DNA of 64,000 nucleotides, taken from the NCBI GenBank assembly GCA_011772495.1, contig WVZL01000007.1, positions 119,475 through 183,474 on the forward strand. Direction: 5' to 3'. Positions 49,150 to 59,280 of this stretch are shown here, one piece after another; position 1 is the stretch's first letter; every line of letters starts with the position of its first letter. The DNA is from Candidatus Aminicenantota bacterium. GTDB lineage: Bacteria > Acidobacteriota > Aminicenantia > Aminicenantales > Aminicenantaceae. A program made the translations under genes and the position numbers. The notes beneath the pieces were generated by a model. That model was not told where the DNA came from. It was given only the letters and a program-made list of their open reading frames with translations, and did not search any database.

Positions 49150-49740
49150 ATGTCCTTTGACGATAAAGCTGGAGGCGGGCCAGCTTTAAAGGGTGTCCAG
49201 GATTATGTGGCCATACTGAATGAGAAATACAGCGAGAAGGCATTAAGATATTTTAAAAAGGTGGATATGAATCTCTTGGTGGATAAGGAGGAAGTGCTGT
49301 ACCCAGAATGGGATTTTTTCGTAGGTATGCTCGACAGTCCTAATTCTTACTGGAGATTGAGTGCTGTTCGCCTGTTAGCCAACTTAACAGGCGCAGACAA
49401 AGAAAAAAAGTTCGAGAAGATATTCGACCAGTATTACAGCCTGCTCGATGACAGTGTCATAGTCGCCATCTACCTTGTAGGTGACTCAGGAAAGATTGCC
49501 AGGGCAAAACCTAAGCTTCAAACCAAAATAACAAACAAGCTGTTGAGTATAGACAAAACCCAGCAAAAGCACAAAGACCTGATAAAAGGGAGCGCCCTTC
49601 TAGCCCTCAGTCAATATTTTGAAAAAGTTAGGAACAAGAAGAAGATAATCGATTTCGCTAAACCGCTATTGAAAGGAGAGAGCCCGAAAACGAGAAAAAT
49701 TGCCCGGGAATTCTTGAGTAAATGGGATAAAAAAGGTTAA
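49150..49740 (+). CDS. Helical HEAT-like protein, hypothetical
   Basis: 196 aa open frame with repeated helical segments; 9 nt after the DUF3795 remnant. Confidence 0.55.
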   Translation: MSFDDKAGGGPALKGVQDYVAILNEKYSEKALRYFKKVDMNLLVDKEEVLYPEWDFFVGMLDSPNSYWRLSAVRLLANLTGADKEKKFEKIFDQYYSLLDDSVIVAIYLVGDSGKIARAKPKLQTKITNKLLSIDKTQQKHKDLIKGSALLALSQYFEKVRNKKKIIDFAKPLLKGESPKTRKIAREFLSKWDKKG

Positions 49741-49768
49741 TGCCAATTGTGGAGCAGCGAATATTTTT

Positions 49769-52324
49769 TTACTCATACCTCAGTGAATCGACCGGATTGG
49801 CCAGGGCCGCTTTTACAGATTGGTAGCAAACTGTAAACAGGGAAATAATTAGAGCCAGGCCCCCGGAGACCAGAAAAATCTCCCATTGAATATCCGTCCG
49901 GGCAGCAAAATTCTGCAGCCAGTTTTTTACAGCAAAGTAAGCCAAAGGCCAGGCAATCAGGTTACCCAGAAGGATCCACCTTATAAACTCCTTGGAGAGA
50001 AGAAGGATGATACCGGTGACCGAAGACCCCAGGATTTTTCTGATCCCGATTTCTTTTGTTCTCTGTTCGGCCGTGAAAGAGGCCAAACCCAAGAGTCCCA
50101 GACAGGAGATGAAGATGGCAAAAACGGTCGAAAAGCTCAGAATCTTTTCCATGCGCTGTTCGGCCCGATAGCGGCTGGCGAGTCGTGTATCCAGGAATTC
50201 ATACTCAAAAGTTTCGTTGGGCACCACGTCTTTCTGGGTTCTTTTAATAAAAGCGATTGTCTCTGGAATATTATCCGATTGAATGCGAATACAGATATTG
50301 TCCAAGGACCATCCCATTCTCATCATGAGGGGTTCGATCTCTTCATGAAGGGAGCTGAAATGGAAGTCTTTTACGACTCCGATGATTTTGCCCTTGAAAT
50401 CATCCCAATATACCCTTTTACCCAGGGGAGATTCGAGGTCCATAGCCTCAACAGCTGTTTCATTGATTACACAGCTCTCAGATATATCCGTTTGGAATTT
50501 TTCTGAGAAAAAACGCCCGTCTGCCATTTCCATGTTGAATGTATTCAGATAATCGGCATCCACACCCATGACATTCATGACGGAAAAACTATCATCTTCC
50601 TGTCTTCCATCCCAATTGAAATCATAACCGGCGATAGAGCTTTGTTTGATATCGGGTGTTGTGTTGGCTCGGGCGAGGCTAATGATGCTCGGGTTTTTCA
50701 GGAGCTCGGCTTTGAAGGTGTCGTATTTTCTGGCTAGCTGCCCCCTCATGGGCAGACAGATGATGTTTTCTTTATTGTAGCCCAAATCCTTTTTCATCAT
50801 GAAATCCATTTGTCGGAAGACAAAAAGGGTTCCGGTGATCAAAAAAATGGACAGCGAAAATTGAGTGACAACCAAGATTCTCCTGAATACGACGCTGCCG
50901 CCCTTGGATTTTAAGGCTCCCTTGAGCACATGTATAGCCCGAAAAGAGGAGAGTACGAGTGCAGGATAGACACCGGAGAGAACGCCTGTGATAAGAGCCA
51001 GCCCGAATAGAACCAGGATAAGGCTGACCGAATAAAACATCGTGAGCGGTTTTCCAGTCAGCCGGCTGAAGGTAGGAATAAACAGATGAACAAGGATCAG
51101 ACCGATTATCAAGGCAAAGAAGGAAAAAAGAATGGATTCTCCGATAAACTGCTTGAAGAGTTGGGTACGGCTAGCTCCCACAACCTGCCTGATACCCACT
51201 TCTTTGGCTCGGTTGGCCGAACGGGCTGTAGAGAGATTCATGTAATTGATACAGGCAATAAGAAGGATAAAAACAGCCATACCTGAAAAGATATAGAGAT
51301 AAATGATCGCGCCTCCTCCACCGAGAGCGTGAAGGTGGATATCCACAAGTGGTTGTAGATAGAGGGTGGAGCTGGAGCGTGAAACAAACTCTTTGATGGT
51401 ACCGGATATTTTAGTTTCGACTTCTTGGAACGATGCGCTTTTTTCGATTTGAATATAAGTAGTGTAGTTGTTATTTCCCCAATCCTTCATATTTGTGCCG
51501 TATTCGCCGAGAAGTTTAAAGGGGATGAGGAAGTCAAACAACATGTGGGTGTTATCCGGGATATCGTGGATAACTCCAGAAACGGTCAAGTCAACACCTT
51601 CCCCGATTCGAAGGGTTTTTCCCAGAGGGTCTTCTCCTGCAAAATACTTTGTCCTCATTGTTTCGGAGATGACGATAGAATGGGGAACTTCGAGGGCTTT
51701 CTGCGGCGAACCCTCAATCATGGGAATAGAGAACATCTCGAGGAAGGAGTCATCCACTAAAGCGCCGTTTTCTCTGAAAAAAATATTCTCCCTGCCGATG
51801 GTCCATCTGCTGGCGATGTACCTTGCCGAATGTTGGATTTCAGGATATTGATTTTCCAGGTAGGGTCCAAGTCCAGAGGGAGTTACAGAAATATGGAAGA
51901 TCTGTCCGCCTTGTGGAGATTCCTGAACGACCCTGTAGAGGTTTTCTGCATTCTCATGGAATCTGTCATAGTCGAGTTCGCCCTTAATCCAGAGAAAAAT
52001 GATCAAGCAGCAGGCAATAGCGATAGCCAGGCCAGTGATATTGATGAAGGAATAGAACTTAAATTTATTAAAGTTCCTGAGACTGATTTTCATATAATTT
52101 TTGATCATTTGGATACTCCAATAGATTGAATTTGACAGTAATGCCGGCAAGGAGCGGAGGAGTTGACCCAAAAACCAAAGCCGGGCCACTCCCTTGCCCC
52201 TGGTTGCGCTGAGGCTATCAAAGACTTCAAGCAGGGCCTGCCCAATATGGTCTCGCTTTTCAAGAGGGATGAACTTTAGGAGTAACACTAGAGCTGTCTT
52301 GGGTTTAATCGACTTATTCTTCAC
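49769..52324 (-). CDS. FtsX/MacB-like ABC permease with N-terminal permease-prefix domain
   Basis: ARSANRAKEVGIRQVVGAS and EQRTKEIGIRKILGSS; ~70-aa prefix before the first TM. Confidence 0.9.
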   Translation of the reverse strand: MKNKSIKPKTALVLLLKFIPLEKRDHIGQALLEVFDSLSATRGKGVARLWFLGQLLRSLPALLSNSIYWSIQMIKNYMKISLRNFNKFKFYSFINITGLAIAIACCLIIFLWIKGELDYDRFHENAENLYRVVQESPQGGQIFHISVTPSGLGPYLENQYPEIQHSARYIASRWTIGRENIFFRENGALVDDSFLEMFSIPMIEGSPQKALEVPHSIVISETMRTKYFAGEDPLGKTLRIGEGVDLTVSGVIHDIPDNTHMLFDFLIPFKLLGEYGTNMKDWGNNNYTTYIQIEKSASFQEVETKISGTIKEFVSRSSSTLYLQPLVDIHLHALGGGGAIIYLYIFSGMAVFILLIACINYMNLSTARSANRAKEVGIRQVVGASRTQLFKQFIGESILFSFFALIIGLILVHLFIPTFSRLTGKPLTMFYSVSLILVLFGLALITGVLSGVYPALVLSSFRAIHVLKGALKSKGGSVVFRRILVVTQFSLSIFLITGTLFVFRQMDFMMKKDLGYNKENIICLPMRGQLARKYDTFKAELLKNPSIISLARANTTPDIKQSSIAGYDFNWDGRQEDDSFSVMNVMGVDADYLNTFNMEMADGRFFSEKFQTDISESCVINETAVEAMDLESPLGKRVYWDDFKGKIIGVVKDFHFSSLHEEIEPLMMRMGWSLDNICIRIQSDNIPETIAFIKRTQKDVVPNETFEYEFLDTRLASRYRAEQRMEKILSFSTVFAIFISCLGLLGLASFTAEQRTKEIGIRKILGSSVTGIILLLSKEFIRWILLGNLIAWPLAYFAVKNWLQNFAARTDIQWEIFLVSGGLALIISLFTVCYQSVKAALANPVDSLRYE

Positions 52325-52655
52325 TGGTCACCGATTTTTCTGAAAGAGAAAAGGAGAATCCTCTCCACATAATGTCATGCAGTCTCTTGGCTTCAGCCAA
52401 AGCATTGAGACCATCATCGGTTAGCCTGTAGAATTGAATGGCTTTGCCTCCTTGTGTCTTCCTGGGTTTACCTGAATAGGTTTCCACTAGGTTCTTTTTT
52501 TTCAGCTTGTCCAGCGTGACATAAAGGGAGCCGAAGGCCCAGTCATTGCCTGTGTGTTCAAGCAAGAAATTTCGGATATTGACAAGGTAAGCTGGTTCTT
52601 TAAGACCCAGTATGGCAAGCATGAATAATTCTTCTTGTTTGGTGAGATAGGTCAT
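52314..52655 (-). CDS. PadR-family transcriptional regulator
   Basis: LTKQEELFMLAILGLKEPAYLVNIRNFLLEHTGNDWAFGSLYVTLDKLKKKNLVETYSG; overlaps permease start. Confidence 0.9.
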   Translation of the reverse strand: MTYLTKQEELFMLAILGLKEPAYLVNIRNFLLEHTGNDWAFGSLYVTLDKLKKKNLVETYSGKPRKTQGGKAIQFYRLTDDGLNALAEAKRLHDIMWRGFSFSLSEKSVTSEE

Positions 52656-52961
52656 GGTTGTTTCTTTAACATATTTAAAGTTATATACAAATAAACGGAT
52701 ATTTATTCTAAAAGGTTGTCAGAAATGTGATTTTTTATTTAGATTCCGGGCAGTCTCTTGAACTAAAAGATAAGAATTTCAGTGTCGTGTTGCCGCCAAC
52801 TTTCAGACGCAATACACAATTTTTCCTGATGAATCTTTCTCATCTTGCTTCAGTAGGCCTTAGAGCAGAGGCTATAATGACGCACTATGACCTGCCCCAT
52901 ATTACTGAAATCTGAGGATTGAAAAAAACTGATTTCTTTCTTTTAGATATTAAATGAAATA

Positions 52962-53150
52962 AGTGGGGGGCGATAGCGGTGGAGAGATGAAATCTATCCC
53001 CTTTATTGAAGATCGCAAGGTCATCGATAGGATTATCTGCCGCCATATGATATGATTGCTGCTAAAAACACAGGAGAAATCCGCAGGGATATCAACCTTC
53101 AGTTCATTCTCTATTTTCATGGCAAGATGGCTGAGATAGCGGTCGATAAG
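52962..53150 (+). pseudogene. C-terminal remnant of an IS91/IS801-type transposase
   Basis: GGDSGGEMKSIPFIEDRKVIDRIICRHMI* resembles the CGGxMKIIAFIEDxxVIxxIL C-terminus of Y2 transposases; no upstream ORF. Confidence 0.45.
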
Positions 53151-53245
53151 CAAGTGATAGGCATGTAGGAGTCAACACAATCAATCGCAACGGACCTGAT
53201 CGATCTCTTTCCTTACGGAATTTTGACCAAAAGAAGGGAGGATAA

Positions 53246-54406
53246 GTGAAAACTCCGGCCTCTCAATTTATCAGATCAATGATTATGGGATGTCTCGTTC
53301 TGTTGTTGGTCAATTCAGCCTCATCGCAGACCTTTGAACTCAAAGGTCTCCTATCCGGATGGGTCACTGTGAATACAGAAGATATCTTGGAACCACAGTT
53401 GGGTATGTATTATATTCCTGAATTCTCTATCAAAAAATCCTTCTCCCAAAATTATTCCCTTGATTTTGATCTTTCTTTGAACGCCAACGGAACAGCCCGC
53501 TTTCAATCCCAGGACGAGATTCAAACAAACGGTGAAATCAAACTTTACAGAATGTGGGGGCGGTTTTCGTCCTCCCGGTTTGAAGCCAGGCTCGGCCTCC
53601 AAAAGATAAACTTTGGCTCTGCTTCTCTTTTAAGGCCTCTAATGTGGTTTGATCGCCTCGACCCCCGTGATCCTCTGCAGCTCACAGATGGGGTTTACGC
53701 CCTTCTCCTGAGGTACTACTTCTTGAACAATGCCAATATCTGGGTTTGGGGGCTTTTCGGCAACAAAGACACTAAAGGCTGGGAATTTCTTTCGACCAAG
53801 GATCGATCCGTTGAATTCGGAGGCCGCTTCCAGCGCCCTGTCGGAAAAGGAGAGATGGCTTTCACCTATCATCACCGGCAAATTGATCCCAACCAAATTC
53901 TTCCTGGTCTGGATATGGCAAATAGTTCTTCAATTCCCGAGAACCGTTTCGCGCTGGATGGCAAATGGGATATAGAAATTGGACTCTGGTTCGAAGCAAC
54001 GCTCACCCATCAGGAAAGCGATCAGCTGCCCTACCCGTGGCAGAAAGCCGTTACTGTAGGATTCGATTATACTTTCGGTCTTGGGAACGGCCTGAATCTG
54101 ATCGGGGAATACTTTGTTTATGAAAGCAGTCAGGAGCTCTTTGGTTCTGGTGAGAGTATGGAATTTTCAGCCTTGTCTATGAATTATCCCTTGAGTATAC
54201 TGGATAGTCTGAGCTGTATTTTTTATTATGATTGGAAAAACAAGGACCTCTACAGCTTCCTCAACTGGAGACGAACCTATGATCAATGGGTCATCAATGT
54301 AATTGGATTCTGGAATCCGGAACGTTTTCAGATCTACCAGAGCCCAGCGGAGAACAGCCTGTTCGCAGGCAAAGGGATTCAGGTCATGGTTATTTTTAAT
54401 CATTGA
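53246..54406 (+). CDS. Outer-membrane beta-barrel protein
   Basis: Signal peptide, amphipathic strands (FGSASLLRPLMWFDRLDPRDPLQL...), heads ABC operon. Confidence 0.65.
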   Translation: MKTPASQFIRSMIMGCLVLLLVNSASSQTFELKGLLSGWVTVNTEDILEPQLGMYYIPEFSIKKSFSQNYSLDFDLSLNANGTARFQSQDEIQTNGEIKLYRMWGRFSSSRFEARLGLQKINFGSASLLRPLMWFDRLDPRDPLQLTDGVYALLLRYYFLNNANIWVWGLFGNKDTKGWEFLSTKDRSVEFGGRFQRPVGKGEMAFTYHHRQIDPNQILPGLDMANSSSIPENRFALDGKWDIEIGLWFEATLTHQESDQLPYPWQKAVTVGFDYTFGLGNGLNLIGEYFVYESSQELFGSGESMEFSALSMNYPLSILDSLSCIFYYDWKNKDLYSFLNWRRTYDQWVINVIGFWNPERFQIYQSPAENSLFAGKGIQVMVIFNH

Positions 54407-54454
54407 GAATTTTTATGGCCAATATTCAGTATGAAACATGAGAGAGAGGTTATA

Positions 54455-55177
54455 ATGGAGAATTCTTTTTTGATCAAAACTCAAGACTTGGTTAAAACCT
54501 ATCCCATGGGGCATACGAAGATTTTCGCACTCAACGGAGTGAACCTTAATTTTAGGCCGGGGGAGTTTGCTGGTCTGGTAGGACCCAGCGGTTCGGGCAA
54601 AACAACATTTCTTAACATCGTCGGTTCACTAGACTCACCAACATCAGGGAGCGCGGTCGTTATGGGGAAAAAGATAGAAGACCTGTCGCATAAACAGGCG
54701 GCTTGGCTGCGCAACCAGAACATCGGATTTATCTTTCAAACATTCAACCTGCTTCCGGTTTACACTGTCTATGAAAACGTCGAGTTTACCTTGCTCCTGC
54801 TCAAGATGTCTGCAGAAGAACGAAAAGACAAAGTCATGCAAGCCTTGGAGTGGGTCAAGCTGGCAGATAGAGCAAAATCCAAGCCTGCCCAGCTCTCTGG
54901 GGGACAAAGCCAGAGAGTGGCCGTAGCTAGGGCTATTGTTAAGGAACCATCCATTATTCTGGCCGATGAACCGACCGCCAATCTCGACGCGGAGAACTCA
55001 TTCAACATCCTCGACACCATGGAAGAGCTGAACCGCGAGCTGGGAACAACTTTTATTTTCGCCACTCATGATGAAAAAGTCATCAAATACCTGCGTCGGA
55101 AAATCACTCTTGTAGACGGGAAGGTAGCCAAAGACGAGGCTCTTGAACAGAAAAAGGTGAAAGGAGGAAACCAATGA
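54455..55177 (+). CDS. ABC transporter ATPase (LolD/MacB-like)
   Basis: Walker A GPSGSGKTT, signature LSGGQSQRVAVARA, Walker B IILADEPTANLD. Confidence 0.94.
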   Translation: MENSFLIKTQDLVKTYPMGHTKIFALNGVNLNFRPGEFAGLVGPSGSGKTTFLNIVGSLDSPTSGSAVVMGKKIEDLSHKQAAWLRNQNIGFIFQTFNLLPVYTVYENVEFTLLLLKMSAEERKDKVMQALEWVKLADRAKSKPAQLSGGQSQRVAVARAIVKEPSIILADEPTANLDAENSFNILDTMEELNRELGTTFIFATHDEKVIKYLRRKITLVDGKVAKDEALEQKKVKGGNQ

Positions 55178-56346
55178 TCATTCCTCGTCTGGCACTAAAG
55201 AACCTACTGGGAGCAGGACTCCGGACCTGGTTAAATGTGGTGGTCCTGTCTCTTTCCTTTGTGCTCATCATCTTCCTGCAGAGCCTGTATAAAGGAATGG
55301 GTGATCAGGCTAAAGAAGCCAAGATAGACATTGAATTCGCCGGAGGCCAGTACTGGCATGAAAGTTATGATCCATTCGACCCCCTCACCTTGGAAGACGC
55401 CCATGGAGTTGTTCCCGATCCTATACAGGAAAAAATCGATAAAGGCGAAGCCACTCCCATACTTGTAACTCAGGCGACCATTTATCCTGAAGGCCGTCTC
55501 CGTACGATCCTCTTGAAAGGAATTTATCCTCAGCAATCCATTGTCAATCTTCCTTCAAAATTTCTTGTCCAAGAAGGTGAAGACATACCGGCACTCATCG
55601 GAGCCCGGATGGCGAAAAGCGCAGGTCTTAAGATGGGCGATATGGTTACCGTTCGATGGCGAGATGCAAAGGGAACATTTGACGCTCGTGATGTCCAGAT
55701 AGCCCGGGTCATGAAAACATCGGTGGGTACGGTTGACCAGGGACAAATTTGGATTCCTCTGGAGAAAATGAGAGGCCTGATGAGTATGGAAAACGAGTCG
55801 AGTCTGGTGGTGGTTGCCAAAAATACAGAGGATATCCCGACTGTCTCAGGATGGGACTTTAAATCTTTAGAATTCCTTCTCGCGGACATTGAGTACCTGG
55901 TTAGGACCAAAACAACGGGGGGTTCCATCATGTATATATTTTTGCTCTTGCTCGCCATGCTGGCCATTTTCAATACCCAGGTTCTCTCCATTTTCCGGAG
56001 GCGCAAAGAGATGGGCACCATGATGGCCCTGGGCTTCACCAGATCCAAAATCATTCAACTTTTCACCCTGGAAGGAGCTATGCATTCGGTTTTGGCCGCT
56101 ATCGTGGCTGCCATTTACGGGATTCCCTTCTTGGTATGGTTTTCTAAAACAGGTTGGGCCCTGCCAGAGGGAACAGACGACTTTGGGTTTGGGCTGGGAG
56201 AAAAACTTTTCCCAGTCTATAGTGTTGGATTGGTGGTAGGAACGATTGTCTTGGTCCTGCTGGTCACGACGATCGTGAGTTTCCTGCCCACGCGTAAAAT
56301 TGCCAAACTCAAACCCACCGATGCCTTGAGAGGTAAGATGTCATGA
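55174..56346 (+). CDS. ABC transporter permease, FtsX/LolE-like
   Basis: Overlaps ATPase stop by 4 nt; RRRKEMGTMMALGFTRSKI motif. Confidence 0.88.
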   Translation: MIIPRLALKNLLGAGLRTWLNVVVLSLSFVLIIFLQSLYKGMGDQAKEAKIDIEFAGGQYWHESYDPFDPLTLEDAHGVVPDPIQEKIDKGEATPILVTQATIYPEGRLRTILLKGIYPQQSIVNLPSKFLVQEGEDIPALIGARMAKSAGLKMGDMVTVRWRDAKGTFDARDVQIARVMKTSVGTVDQGQIWIPLEKMRGLMSMENESSLVVVAKNTEDIPTVSGWDFKSLEFLLADIEYLVRTKTTGGSIMYIFLLLLAMLAIFNTQVLSIFRRRKEMGTMMALGFTRSKIIQLFTLEGAMHSVLAAIVAAIYGIPFLVWFSKTGWALPEGTDDFGFGLGEKLFPVYSVGLVVGTIVLVLLVTTIVSFLPTRKIAKLKPTDALRGKMS

Positions 56347-57617
56347 TTAAATTCATACTCAAAGGAATAATCCGTGACCGGTCTCGCAGCTTGTTCCCGG
56401 TATTAACCGTACTCTTAGGAGTGGCACTCACAGTCTTGGGATATTGTTATTTTAGTGGAGTCATGACCAGCTGGATTCAAACCAGCGCCAAATTTGAGTC
56501 CGGGCATATGAAAATCATGTCCCGGGCTTACGCGGAGAACGCTGATCAAATGCCGAATGATCTGGCCTTTATCGGGGTTAAAAATCTCATGGCTGACCTA
56601 AAGAAAGATTTTCCCGATCTTATATATGCCCAAAGAATTCGGTTTGGAGGGCTTTTTGATATTCCGGATGAACAGGGAGAAACGAAGGCTCAAGGTCCTC
56701 TGGCTGGATTGGCTGTAGATCTGCTTTCTGAAGAGAGCCCGGAGAGGGAGATGCTTAACCTGGAAAACGCTGTGGTGCGCGGGCGTCTGCCTGAAAAACA
56801 GGGAGAGATTCTCATCAGCGATGATTTCGCCCGCCGTTTGGATATTCAGCCCGGACAAACATCCACCCTCATCAGCTCGACGATGTATGGAAACATGGCA
56901 ACAGCCAACTTCATAGTCGTGGGGATGCTTCACTTTGGCATCACGGCCTTGGACCGCGGTATGATGTTAGCAGACCTAGCAGATATCCGGTCCTCTCTGG
57001 ATATGGAAGATGCTGCGGGTGAGATCCTGGTTTTTTTCGATGATTTCGTCTACCAGGAAGATGCTGCCGAAAGAATTGCCGAGGCGTTTAATGCGAAATA
57101 TTCCGATGATGAAGAGGAGTTTTCTCCAGTGATGGAAACCCTTCGCGGCCAGGGCGGGATGGCTGACTACATGGCCATGGTGAATCAATTTATGGGTGTA
57201 ATGATCTTCTCTTTCATTGCCGTGATGTCTATTGTTCTTTGGAACGCAGGGCTTATGGGAAGTCTCAGACGATATGGAGAGATCGGTGTGCGCCTGGCCA
57301 TGGGAGAAGACAAAGGGCATCTCTACCGTTCCTTGATCACTGAATCCTTGGTGATCGGCGTTATTGGCTCCATCCTCGGGACTGCTTTGGGCCTGGCTTT
57401 TGCTTATTATCTTCAAGCCAAAGGAATCAATTTGGGGAACATGATGCAAAGCGCATCCATGGTGATAAATGATGTGATACGAGCAAAGGTTACTCCGATT
57501 AGTTATGTGATCGGTTTTATCCCAGGTCTCATAGCGACCTTTATTGGCACATCCATATCAGGCCTTGGCATCTATAAACGACAGACCTCCCAATTGATGA
57601 AGGAGTTGGAAGTATGA
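56343..57617 (+). CDS. ABC transporter permease, FtsX/LolC-like
   Basis: ATGA coupled; LRRYGEIGVRLAMGEDKGHLY motif. Confidence 0.88.
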   Translation: MIKFILKGIIRDRSRSLFPVLTVLLGVALTVLGYCYFSGVMTSWIQTSAKFESGHMKIMSRAYAENADQMPNDLAFIGVKNLMADLKKDFPDLIYAQRIRFGGLFDIPDEQGETKAQGPLAGLAVDLLSEESPEREMLNLENAVVRGRLPEKQGEILISDDFARRLDIQPGQTSTLISSTMYGNMATANFIVVGMLHFGITALDRGMMLADLADIRSSLDMEDAAGEILVFFDDFVYQEDAAERIAEAFNAKYSDDEEEFSPVMETLRGQGGMADYMAMVNQFMGVMIFSFIAVMSIVLWNAGLMGSLRRYGEIGVRLAMGEDKGHLYRSLITESLVIGVIGSILGTALGLAFAYYLQAKGINLGNMMQSASMVINDVIRAKVTPISYVIGFIPGLIATFIGTSISGLGIYKRQTSQLMKELEV

Positions 57618-58360
57618 GAAAAATATTCTTTCTGTATTGTCTACTTGTGCTTTTAACGGCTGGCGGCATAACGGAAGAATGGCCTGCAGGCGACTGGGTG
57701 CTTAAACGGGTGGATGAAAACTTCGGATCAGATAATAAAGTCTCTACCAGTGAGATGGTTATCCATGGACGGAGGGGAAGCCGTTCGATCAAGTCCAAAT
57801 CATGGCTTCAAGGGATGGACAAATCTTTCACCGAATACTTGGCCCCTGCGCGCGAAAAAGGAACCAAGATGCTTAAACTTGAAGACCAGTTGTGGATATA
57901 CATGCCTTCCACTGACAGGACAATAAAGATCTCTGGCCACATGCTGCGGCAGTCGGTAATGGGATCAGATCTTTCTTATGAAGATTTCATGGAAGATCCT
58001 GAACTCAGTAAACTTTATGAAGCCAAGGTTGTTGCGGAAGAAGTATTCCTTGAGCGTCCTTGCTGGGTGCTTGAATTGACATCCAAGGGAGGCGATATTG
58101 CTTATCACTCCCGGAAAATCTGGGTCGATAAGGAGAGGTTTGTTTCTCTGAGAGAGGAACGTTTTGCCAAAAGCGGGAAACTTCTAAAGACCTATATCGT
58201 GATGAAAGTCAGCCGGATCCAAAACCGGTGGATACCCACGCAGGTCGTCTTTAAGGATGAACTCAAAAGCGGGAAAGGAACGGAGTTTTTCCTTGAATCC
58301 ATTGAGCTAAATGCCAACATCCAAGAGCATATTTTTACCAAAGCATCGCTGAGGAAGTAA
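57614..58360 (+). CDS. Outer-membrane lipoprotein-sorting (LolA-like) protein
   Basis: Signal peptide; KSWLQGMDKSFTEYLAPAREKGTKMLKLEDQLWIYMPSTDRTIKISGHMLRQSVMGSDLSYEDF. Confidence 0.88.
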   Translation: MRKIFFLYCLLVLLTAGGITEEWPAGDWVLKRVDENFGSDNKVSTSEMVIHGRRGSRSIKSKSWLQGMDKSFTEYLAPAREKGTKMLKLEDQLWIYMPSTDRTIKISGHMLRQSVMGSDLSYEDFMEDPELSKLYEAKVVAEEVFLERPCWVLELTSKGGDIAYHSRKIWVDKERFVSLREERFAKSGKLLKTYIVMKVSRIQNRWIPTQVVFKDELKSGKGTEFFLESIELNANIQEHIFTKASLRK

Positions 58361-58378
58361 TGCCAATTACTAATCTTG

Positions 58379-59242
58379 TTAATCTTTTCTGACTAATCTA
58401 GGTATTGGTTTTTTCAGGTTAACTTGTTCTTTCAACGTTTTTGTCAGACATGCAATTAGCCATGCTTTTACTAATTCGTTTTTATCTAGCTTATGGACAG
58501 AAGTCATAGACTTCAACAAATCATTTAAAATTGAAAATTCCTTTTCAACAAATTTTTTTATATCTGAATTAAATGAACCACATCCCTCGAATGCTTCAAC
58601 TGGCTTCATTTCTCCAATCCCTGGCAGTAATAAGTCCAAATTTTTCGGAAAATCATAATGACAAATATCCATTCTGCAAACTTGAAGTTCGAGTTCCTTG
58701 TTTTCTTTTCCCTGCTGTAATTCTTGGTATGATTTCTCGTCCCAAATCAATCTTGCTCTTAATAAACGAACCAATCTTTCCTTCTCTGGGTTTTTTTTAC
58801 CCAGCCATTCCGTGATTTGTTGTCCAAATTCCTTATCATAATACTCTAAATCTTTTACTTTAGGATTATCACCTAGCCAGTTGGTTAGTGCCCATACATA
58901 TCTTTGACCTAATCGACTTCGTCCCGTTTTATCTTTCTTCCAGGCATTTTCTCCGCATCTGATATGATATTCACCTATTTTTTTCGGATCAATATCTGGC
59001 TTTAGGTTTAAAATTGACTCTTTAATATATTTAAGATGTTGTTGATATTTGAAGTGGCACACCTCAAATCTGGTAATAAGCTCGCGAATTTGTCGGACCT
59101 TTGAAGGAATGATCCCTAGAGTTTTTTTAAATTTATCTATTTCTCTAATTTCAGGGTCATTAGGTGAAATATCGATGTTAGACCATTCATTCATTATCTT
59201 AGTGTTAATTATATAAAAAATTGTCTTGTTGTATACATGCAC
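58379..59242 (-). CDS. Hypothetical protein, no family recognised
   Basis: 287-aa AT-rich open frame; no recognised motif; start may be 59194. Confidence 0.5.
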   Translation of the reverse strand: MHVYNKTIFYIINTKIMNEWSNIDISPNDPEIREIDKFKKTLGIIPSKVRQIRELITRFEVCHFKYQQHLKYIKESILNLKPDIDPKKIGEYHIRCGENAWKKDKTGRSRLGQRYVWALTNWLGDNPKVKDLEYYDKEFGQQITEWLGKKNPEKERLVRLLRARLIWDEKSYQELQQGKENKELELQVCRMDICHYDFPKNLDLLLPGIGEMKPVEAFEGCGSFNSDIKKFVEKEFSILNDLLKSMTSVHKLDKNELVKAWLIACLTKTLKEQVNLKKPIPRLVRKD

Positions 59243-59280
59243 AATTTTTTATGAAAGGGTATTTTGATGAGATCTCGCCA

